Below are positions 5,963 to 10,141 of a DNA stretch of 10,141 nucleotides, piece by piece (position 1 is the stretch's first letter; every line of letters starts with the position of its first letter). Below the pieces are notes generated by a model. That model had not been told where the DNA came from, did not search any database, and saw only the letters and a program-made list of their open reading frames with translations. Origin of the DNA: an uncultured Akkermansia sp. (GTDB lineage: Bacteria; Verrucomicrobiota; Verrucomicrobiia; Verrucomicrobiales; Akkermansiaceae); contig CAJGDB010000070.1 of the NCBI GenBank assembly GCA_904502165.1, forward strand, positions 1 to 10,141, read 5' to 3'. The translations under genes and the position numbers were made by a program.

Positions 5963-7822
5963 TCATTGGGTGTTTGAAGGGGATTGGAGCAGTTTCAATA
6001 CCTCAGGGTGTGTGCACACCTTGGCTGCCTCTGCCGCTCCCGTAGCACCTGCGGCAAGAAGGAGCCTGACAACTTCGATATGGCCTCCGTGTGCCGCCTG
6101 CATGAGGGGTGTCCAGTTGTCCTCATCCTTTACATTCACATCAGCTCCGGCTGCAAGCAGAGATTTGACAATGTCTGCATGACCATTGATGGCGGCTACA
6201 ATGAGCGGTGTCCAGCCAATGTTGGTTCTGGGGTCTCGCTGTGCTCCTGCCGCGAGCAGGGTATCTACCGTTTTCTTGTCGTCGCTCATCACGGCGTAGG
6301 TAAGGGCTGTCTCCTTGTCCTTGCTGCGAACTTCTTTGCGTGCGCCAGCATCAAGCAGCACCTTAACGGCTTCGGCCTTACCGGCTTCAGCCGCATGAGA
6401 GAGCGGCGTGCGCCAGCGACGCCCGCGTGTCTCGATGTTGGCACCTGCCTCAATGAGCAGTTTGAGTGTTTCCAGCTCACCCTCCTTGGCTGCGTGGCTG
6501 AGAGCCGTGAGCCCGGCCTTGTCCTTCGCTTCAATATCGGCCTTATTCAGCAGCAGGGTGCGTACCACCATGGTGTGGCCGTTAGCCGCTGCGTAAATGA
6601 GAGGGGTGGCACCATCGCCATCTGTCTCGCGGATGCTGCGGGGATCATCTTTCAGGAATGCCAGCACATGGGTAGTATCGCCATTGGCTGCGGCTTCAAG
6701 AATATCGCGGGCATGGTCTAAGCCTTCCTCTACCACAATTCTGCCGCCGGGGAGCAGGGCAACCACTTCGTCATGCCCCTGGTTCCGGGCATAATCCAGG
6801 GCGGTGTTGCCATTCTTATCCTTTGCTTCAGCATTTACCCTGGCTTCCAGGAGAATCCGGACTACTTGTTCATGCCCATTGAAAGCCGCCGTCATGAGCG
6901 GGGTGTCTCCAGTGGGCAGGGTTGCTTCCTTGTCGGCTCCGGCATCAAGCAGAATCCGGACCACCTTATCATATCCCTTGGCTGCGGCTACAAGAAGCGG
7001 GGTTTCTCCGGTGCGGAGTCTGGTTTCGAGGTTGGCCCTGGCATCGACCAGCAGTCTGGCAATATCTTCATCGCCATGGGCTGCTGCAAAATGAAGCGCG
7101 GATTCTCCGGCGTAGCTCCGGGTGTCAGGGTTGGCTCCGGCATCAAGCAGAATCTTTGCCGTCTGGGTATAGCGTCTGGCCACAGCCATGAGCAGGGGCG
7201 TGCCGCCCTCCTTCATGCGGACTTCCTTGTCAGCGCCGGCGCGGAGCAGTAAATCCACCATGGCAGACTGCCCGGAGCCCGCCGCATGCAGCAGGGGGGT
7301 CCAGCCATCCTTGTCCCTTGGATTTAGGTAGGATTTGGAATTCAGCAGGGCGGTCACAATATCCAGATGCCCGGCCTTGACAGCGAGGTAGAGCGCCGTT
7401 TCCCCAGTAGGCAGGGTGGTGTTGACCTTGGCTCCTGCCGCCACCAGTGCCTGAACGATGTTCAGATGTTTGTTGAATGCAGCATACATGAGGGCTGTTT
7501 CTCCCTGTATGCTCTGCTTTTCAAGATCGGCTCCGGCGGCAATCAGCATCTGCACCAGCGGAAGGTGGCCATTGGTCGAGGCGGCCATGAGAGGGGTAAC
7601 CCCGTTTGTATCGGCAACATTGAGCAAGGCCGGGGTTGCCTGCAGTACAGCCTGTGCTGTTTTCAGGTCTCCTTTTGAGGCTGCCGTAATCAGACCGGGA
7701 GAGGCAGCAGGTTGAACAGTGGCGGTTGTTGCGGTGCTTTCCGGTACTGCAACAGCAGGAACAGCCAGCAGGGGAATGCCTGCTGCAATGAGAAGCTGGG
7801 ATATGCGGGAAGTATGATTCAT
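5963..7822 (-). CDS. Exported ankyrin-repeat protein (~17 repeats)
   Basis: A 619-residue protein with a signal peptide (hydrophobic stretch about 10-25, AVA at 23-25 as likely cleavage site), then a Thr/Ala/Pro linker and about 17 ankyrin repeats of 33 residues. Typical units read G.TPLMxAAxxGHxxVVxxLLxAGAD. Repeats 1-10 cover about 42-357. After a short broken stretch (358-372), repeats 11-17 cover about 373-595. Repeat 11 (LEAAANGD...) resembles the opening repeat (LITAASKGD...), as if two arrays were joined. There is no membrane segment besides the signal, so it should be periplasmic or secreted and act as a protein-binding scaffold; the partner is unknown, with the co-transcribed TRL-like lipoprotein a candidate. 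The start ATG has no clear Shine-Dalgarno site but has a promoter 27 bases upstream. Confidence 0.92.
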   Translation of the reverse strand: MNHTSRISQLLIAAGIPLLAVPAVAVPESTATTATVQPAASPGLITAASKGDLKTAQAVLQATPALLNVADTNGVTPLMAASTNGHLPLVQMLIAAGADLEKQSIQGETALMYAAFNKHLNIVQALVAAGAKVNTTLPTGETALYLAVKAGHLDIVTALLNSKSYLNPRDKDGWTPLLHAAGSGQSAMVDLLLRAGADKEVRMKEGGTPLLMAVARRYTQTAKILLDAGANPDTRSYAGESALHFAAAHGDEDIARLLVDARANLETRLRTGETPLLVAAAKGYDKVVRILLDAGADKEATLPTGDTPLMTAAFNGHEQVVRILLEARVNAEAKDKNGNTALDYARNQGHDEVVALLPGGRIVVEEGLDHARDILEAAANGDTTHVLAFLKDDPRSIRETDGDGATPLIYAAANGHTMVVRTLLLNKADIEAKDKAGLTALSHAAKEGELETLKLLIEAGANIETRGRRWRTPLSHAAEAGKAEAVKVLLDAGARKEVRSKDKETALTYAVMSDDKKTVDTLLAAGAQRDPRTNIGWTPLIVAAINGHADIVKSLLAAGADVNVKDEDNWTPLMQAAHGGHIEVVRLLLAAGATGAAEAAKVCTHPEVLKLLQSPSNTQ

Positions 7823-7849
7823 GAAATCATTACATTTCTTGCTCTTCCT

Positions 7850-7878
7850 ATGATACCCGCTTATGCAGGCTGCTTCAA
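7850..7878 (-). promoter_or_regulatory. Promoter of the ankyrin/TRL operon
   Basis: On the minus strand, -35 TTGAAG (7873-7878, four of six) and -10 TATCAT (7850-7855, five of six) are 17 bases apart. The predicted leader is about 20 bases. The -35 lies inside an imperfect inverted repeat at 7872-7909. Confidence 0.55.
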
Positions 7879-7909
7879 GCTAAAAAGCGGATTTTGGCTG
7901 GAATGAAGC
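7872..7909. repeat. Imperfect inverted repeat over the ankyrin promoter -35
   Basis: GCTTCA (7872-7877) pairs with TGAAGC (7904-7909). Inside it AGC, T and AAAA (7878-7885) pair with TTTT, G and GCT (7892-7899), giving about 14 pairs with one wobble, a 4-base bulge and a 6-base loop. On the minus strand a T7 run (7911-7917) precedes it. It could be an operator or part of the end of the upstream aminotransferase transcript; the role is not decided by sequence. Confidence 0.4.
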
Positions 7910-7925
7910 GAAAAAAAGGGGAGTC

Positions 7926-8888
7926 TCAGCCCAGAATCAGCTCCAGAAGGCGCTTCATATCCTCCTCGCCGTATCTCTGGTCAAGGGGCAGGGGCAAAAG
8001 TTGCCGGGAAAGTATGTTTTCCGCATCATCAGGCTGAGTAGCCTCGAGAACTTCCGGCCAGTACAGGGGCAGGGCAACGCCTGCATCAATGAGGGTATCT
8101 CGCAGCCCTGGGATTCCGCTTACCAGGGGATAACACATGGGGGCACTTCCGGGATGTTCAGGAAGCGGCAGGCGATTGATGCAGTGCAGGGCCTGGTGAA
8201 GATGGGAATAATTCAGAAGCCTCTGGTGGGCAGATTTTTCAAAATCTATACTGTTCAGCAGTCTCCGGGTAAGCCTGCTCATGCGGCAGGGGGTGGCACA
8301 GAGTGCCTGTTCGGCGCATTCACTGGCCGGAAGTGCTGCCGCAGCGCCGCTTTCCAGGCGTTCCAGCAGAAACAGGCTGTTCCTGCTGCTGCTTGCCTGG
8401 CTGCCGGGCAGGTTGGTCAGGGGGAAGGGGGCACAGGCAATGCCTCCATCGGCCACACCACAGAATTTACGCGGACTGTAAAACGTGGGAATACCCGGCA
8501 GAGGAGGGCAGTAGAGGGCAGTAGTGGCATCCACCACGCAGCGGCCGTGGAAACGGCTTGCGGTCTGCTGTACGTAGTCCTGGGTCAGGCCAAAATAATT
8601 AACCAGCAGCACCAGGTCATTATCTCCCACATCCGGTAAGACTGGCTCCAGCCGGCTGGTGCAGGAATAGCGGGCAATGGGAATGTTCAGATGCTCCGGA
8701 GCCTGCAGCACCGTGTCGCAGATGAAGCGGGGAATCCATAAGCGCTCTGGGCGAGGAAGGTGGGTCAGCAGCACCTCCAGGGCAGCACGGCCGCTGTTGA
8801 GCCAGGCACAGCAGGTATCCTCGGTGTAGGGAAAATTTCCGTACTCCGGCAGTTCAAGACCAAAGAATCCGCCCATCATATCCTGCAT
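7926..8888 (-). CDS. DegT/DnrJ-like PLP-dependent aminotransferase-fold protein
   Basis: About 320 residues. GGFFGLELPEYG, then LNSGRAALEVLL (30-41), WIPRFICDTVL, LLVNYFGL, VVDATTALY (D120, the likely PLP ring-nitrogen partner) and FYSPRKFCGVADGG (K141, the likely Schiff-base lysine) follow the order of DegT/DnrJ/EryC1-type fold-I aminotransferases. These usually act on keto-sugars for surface polysaccharide; this subgroup is divergent, so activity and substrate are unproven. The open frame reaches 9008, but residues before GGFFGLEL look non-conserved (Cys-rich) and lie over divergent promoter sequence. I take the ATG at 8886-8888; ATGs at 8877-8879 and 8874-8876 are nearly as good. A possible promoter at 8897-8925 would give an almost leaderless messenger. 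No glycan genes adjoin it, so the pathway is unknown. Confidence 0.8.
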   Translation of the reverse strand: MQDMMGGFFGLELPEYGNFPYTEDTCCAWLNSGRAALEVLLTHLPRPERLWIPRFICDTVLQAPEHLNIPIARYSCTSRLEPVLPDVGDNDLVLLVNYFGLTQDYVQQTASRFHGRCVVDATTALYCPPLPGIPTFYSPRKFCGVADGGIACAPFPLTNLPGSQASSSRNSLFLLERLESGAAAALPASECAEQALCATPCRMSRLTRRLLNSIDFEKSAHQRLLNYSHLHQALHCINRLPLPEHPGSAPMCYPLVSGIPGLRDTLIDAGVALPLYWPEVLEATQPDDAENILSRQLLPLPLDQRYGEEDMKRLLELILG

Positions 8889-8896
8889 GCACAGGC

Positions 8897-8925
8897 AGTT
8901 TACCTGCTGGCGGCTCTCGCGTCCA
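8897..8925 (-). promoter_or_regulatory. Possible promoter of the aminotransferase-like gene
   Basis: On the minus strand, -35 TGGACG (8920-8925, four of six) and -10 TAAACT (8897-8902, four of six, the same hexamer as at rpsT) are 17 bases apart. Only 8 bases separate the -10 from the chosen ATG, so the leader would be 1-3 bases. It is weaker than the other promoters and depends on the start chosen. Confidence 0.4.
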
Positions 8926-8950
8926 GTAAAATTCTTTTGTGCTAACAGCA

Positions 8951-8980
8951 TTGACACCACTTCTCTGCATCCGCTACAAT
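8951..8980 (+). promoter_or_regulatory. Promoter of the DUF1353-like gene
   Basis: Perfect -35 TTGACA (8951-8956) and -10 TACAAT (8975-8980, five of six) with an 18-base spacer. The predicted start near 8987 gives a leader of about 16 bases. It is back to back with the possible aminotransferase promoter, 25 bases between the two -35 boxes. Confidence 0.7.
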
Positions 8981-9002
8981 AGGAACAGGGATTCTTACAG
9001 AA

Positions 9003-9614
9003 ATGCACAGGTTATGGTACATTATGCTGCTCTTTCTGCCGCTTTCCTGCCGTCAGATGGTGGATGCCGTGAATATGAAGCAGATATCGCCGGAGGTCGT
9101 GAACGGGGGAACACGCCCGGGAAACTGGTATACCTACCTTCCGGAATACGCGCCCCGTTTCTGTCTGCGGACCACCCATTCGCTTTCCTGGCACGATGCT
9201 GAAATGAAGCTGGGCTACTGGAGGCTGCTGCATCCGCTCGCGCCCCACCGCATTGTGATGGAGGCGCGGGGTGATACGCTGTACCTGCACCGTGGATTTG
9301 TGTGGGACGGCGTGAGCTTCGGCCGCACGGAGGCTTCTGAACTGGTGCCGAGCCTGCTGCACGATGCTCTGTATTACGCCCGGCAGGCAGATGCTCCGGT
9401 CTCCCGGCGGGAGGCTGATGCGGTGTACCTGCGTGCCTGCTGTCGTACTGGCTGCTCCGGTAGATATGCCGGCTACCTTGCCGTGCGAACCCTCGGGGGC
9501 TTCTTCGGCAAACCAGAAGGTGCTCTGGCGCCGATTCTGCAATCCACCAGCGAGGATACCCCCATGGCATCGCCGCCTGCCGGAGAGAACGGGTTTATTT
9601 TACTTCAACCATGA
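9003..9614 (+). CDS. Exported DUF1353-like protein
   Basis: A 203-residue protein with a short hydrophobic N-terminus (about 4-15) followed by C16 (FLPLSC), which may be a weak lipobox or simply a signal peptide. The core carries the DUF1353 pattern: HRGFVWDGVSFG (96-107) for GF..DGaS.P, LLHDALYY (118-125) for the a.lHDalY element, and SRREADAVYLRAC (134-146) for sR.eAD..f. The conserved His, Asp and Glu/Asp suggest a catalytic or metal-binding site, but the family function is not known. A strong promoter lies just upstream and ATG 9003 is the first start after it; ATG 9024 would destroy the signal peptide. The 3' end overlaps by 20 bases the end of the convergent gene. It sits tail to tail with that gene and head to head with the aminotransferase. 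Confidence 0.78.
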   Translation: MHRLWYIMLLFLPLSCRQMVDAVNMKQISPEVVNGGTRPGNWYTYLPEYAPRFCLRTTHSLSWHDAEMKLGYWRLLHPLAPHRIVMEARGDTLYLHRGFVWDGVSFGRTEASELVPSLLHDALYYARQADAPVSRREADAVYLRACCRTGCSGRYAGYLAVRTLGGFFGKPEGALAPILQSTSEDTPMASPPAGENGFILLQP

Positions 9615-10141
9615 GCGATTCTCCTTTCTTGAGCTCAAGGCTGGGGAAAAGGATGAAATCATTGGTGAAGATTGCACCGGGGGCTGTGCAGCCGGTGGCG
9701 TTGCGCCCGGTTTCTGCAGTGGGGAACCAGACGGCACAGCGCTCCCTGGTATCGTAATTCGCGGTGATGGTGAATTGGCGGGCGGAGTGCCACTTCAGGG
9801 AATACGGGGACTGGGCATGGGTGGTATCGAGCTCTGCCCGCCAGGCTGGGTCTCCGTAGAATGCGATGACATCGCGGTCATGCACCAGGCCAATCAGGTC
9901 GCGTATATGGCGCTCATCAACCTCGATGCCCAGCTTGAAGATTTGCGGGATGAATTCTCCGAAGCTGAAGCGTTCTCCGTTGAAACGCATTTTAAGGGTA
10001 TTTACATCCAGTTCCTGGCTCCGGTGCAGAATGAACTGGTTATTCAGGAACCAGGCCTCTGCCAGAGAGGTGCCGTTAGTATTGCCGAAGAAGCATCCCA
10101 GCGTGCCCCATCCGCTCTCACCATACCAGGAGGGCACTGTA
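9595..10141 (-). CDS. C-terminal part of an unidentified protein, possibly caspase/gingipain-fold (5' end beyond window)
   Basis: The frame is open to the right edge, so only about 182 C-terminal residues are visible. They begin TVPSWYGESGWGTLGCFFGN and include a segment with SLAEAWFLNNQFILHR and then DRDVIAFYGDPAWRAEL. A glycine-rich W.G..GWGTLG segment followed by an ..YGDPA.. element is reminiscent of the end of the catalytic domain in gingipain-like (C25) and related caspase-fold proteins, where 'GDPal' is recurrent. The last 75 residues look like a beta-rich domain. This is weak inference: catalytic His and Cys, if any, lie outside or are not identifiable. A GTG at 10135-10137 is in frame but is unlikely to be the start, because the protein reads through it in mid-domain. 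Confidence 0.6.
   Translation of the reverse strand, partial: TVPSWYGESGWGTLGCFFGNTNGTSLAEAWFLNNQFILHRSQELDVNTLKMRFNGERFSFGEFIPQIFKLGIEVDERHIRDLIGLVHDRDVIAFYGDPAWRAELDTTHAQSPYSLKWHSARQFTITANYDTRERCAVWFPTAETGRNATGCTAPGAIFTNDFILFPSLELKKGESLMVEVK

Noticed and set aside
6000..7700. Regularly spaced similar DNA segments that could suggest a CRISPR or tandem DNA repeat
   Set aside because: The 99-base periodicity is that of 33-residue ankyrin repeats and the DNA copies are diverged; there are no identical repeats with unique spacers.
8001..8639. 212-codon plus-strand frame opposite the aminotransferase-like gene
   Set aside because: Antisense shadow; the minus frame carries an ordered set of DegT-like motifs.
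8889..9008. 40-codon N-terminal extension of the aminotransferase-like gene
   Set aside because: It would overlap the start of the divergent DUF1353 gene and its promoter, and the encoded residues are Cys-rich and unlike the family N-terminus GGFFGLEL.
1..10141. Mobile element, prophage, tRNA or defence system
   Set aside because: I saw no transposase, integrase, terminal inverted repeats, tRNA-like folds, nuclease or known defence domains on either strand.

Overview
The window looks like ordinary chromosome from a Verrucomicrobia-type bacterium, possibly Akkermansia or a relative. This is inference from four things: fairly high GC, almost no Shine-Dalgarno sites, a GreA-type factor with a very long N-terminal extension (a form I also know from Chlamydiae, so a PVC-superphylum trait), and small lipoprotein, ankyrin and DUF1353 genes. 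No rRNA, tRNA, CRISPR array, insertion sequence or phage gene is visible.

Layout. 1-1260 (minus): a metallo-beta-lactamase-fold hydrolase followed after 9 bases by a DEAD-box RNA helicase that runs off the left edge. 1261-1442: divergent control region with one promoter for the hydrolase and one for rpsT. 1443-1706 (plus): rpsT (ribosomal protein S20), closed by a hairpin terminator. 1801-3510 (plus): a tight three-gene run of a small zinc-ribbon protein, folP (dihydropteroate synthase) and a divergent LemA-like membrane protein. 3491-3523: a 13-bp perfect hairpin that contains the lemA-like stop codon and separates it from the convergent long gre gene. 3553-5502 (minus): 649-residue GreA-family protein with a Tudor/CarD-like N-terminal segment, a large helical middle and a C-terminal GreA domain. 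5503-5666: gre promoter, phased A-tracts behind it, and a terminator for the next operon. 5667-7822 (minus): an exported ankyrin protein with about 17 repeats and a small TRL-like lipoprotein, as an operon. 7926-8888 (minus): a DegT-like PLP aminotransferase-fold protein. 8889-9002: divergent promoters. 9003-9614 (plus): exported DUF1353-like protein, whose end overlaps by 20 bases the end of a convergent partial gene (9595 to the right edge, minus), perhaps a caspase/gingipain-fold protein.

How it fits together. The left half is core housekeeping (RNA helicase, S20, folate synthesis, transcript-cleavage factor). The right half is envelope or accessory material (exported ankyrin protein, lipoprotein, aminotransferase, DUF1353 protein). 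Points that most deserve follow-up are the apparent RNA-polymerase-binding module on the long GreA, predicted transcription starts lying on or within a few bases of start codons, the phased A-tracts behind the gre promoter, and an approximately five-fold excess of the word GGCAGA/TCTGCC over the whole window. I found no clear evidence of a new defence or mobile system here.
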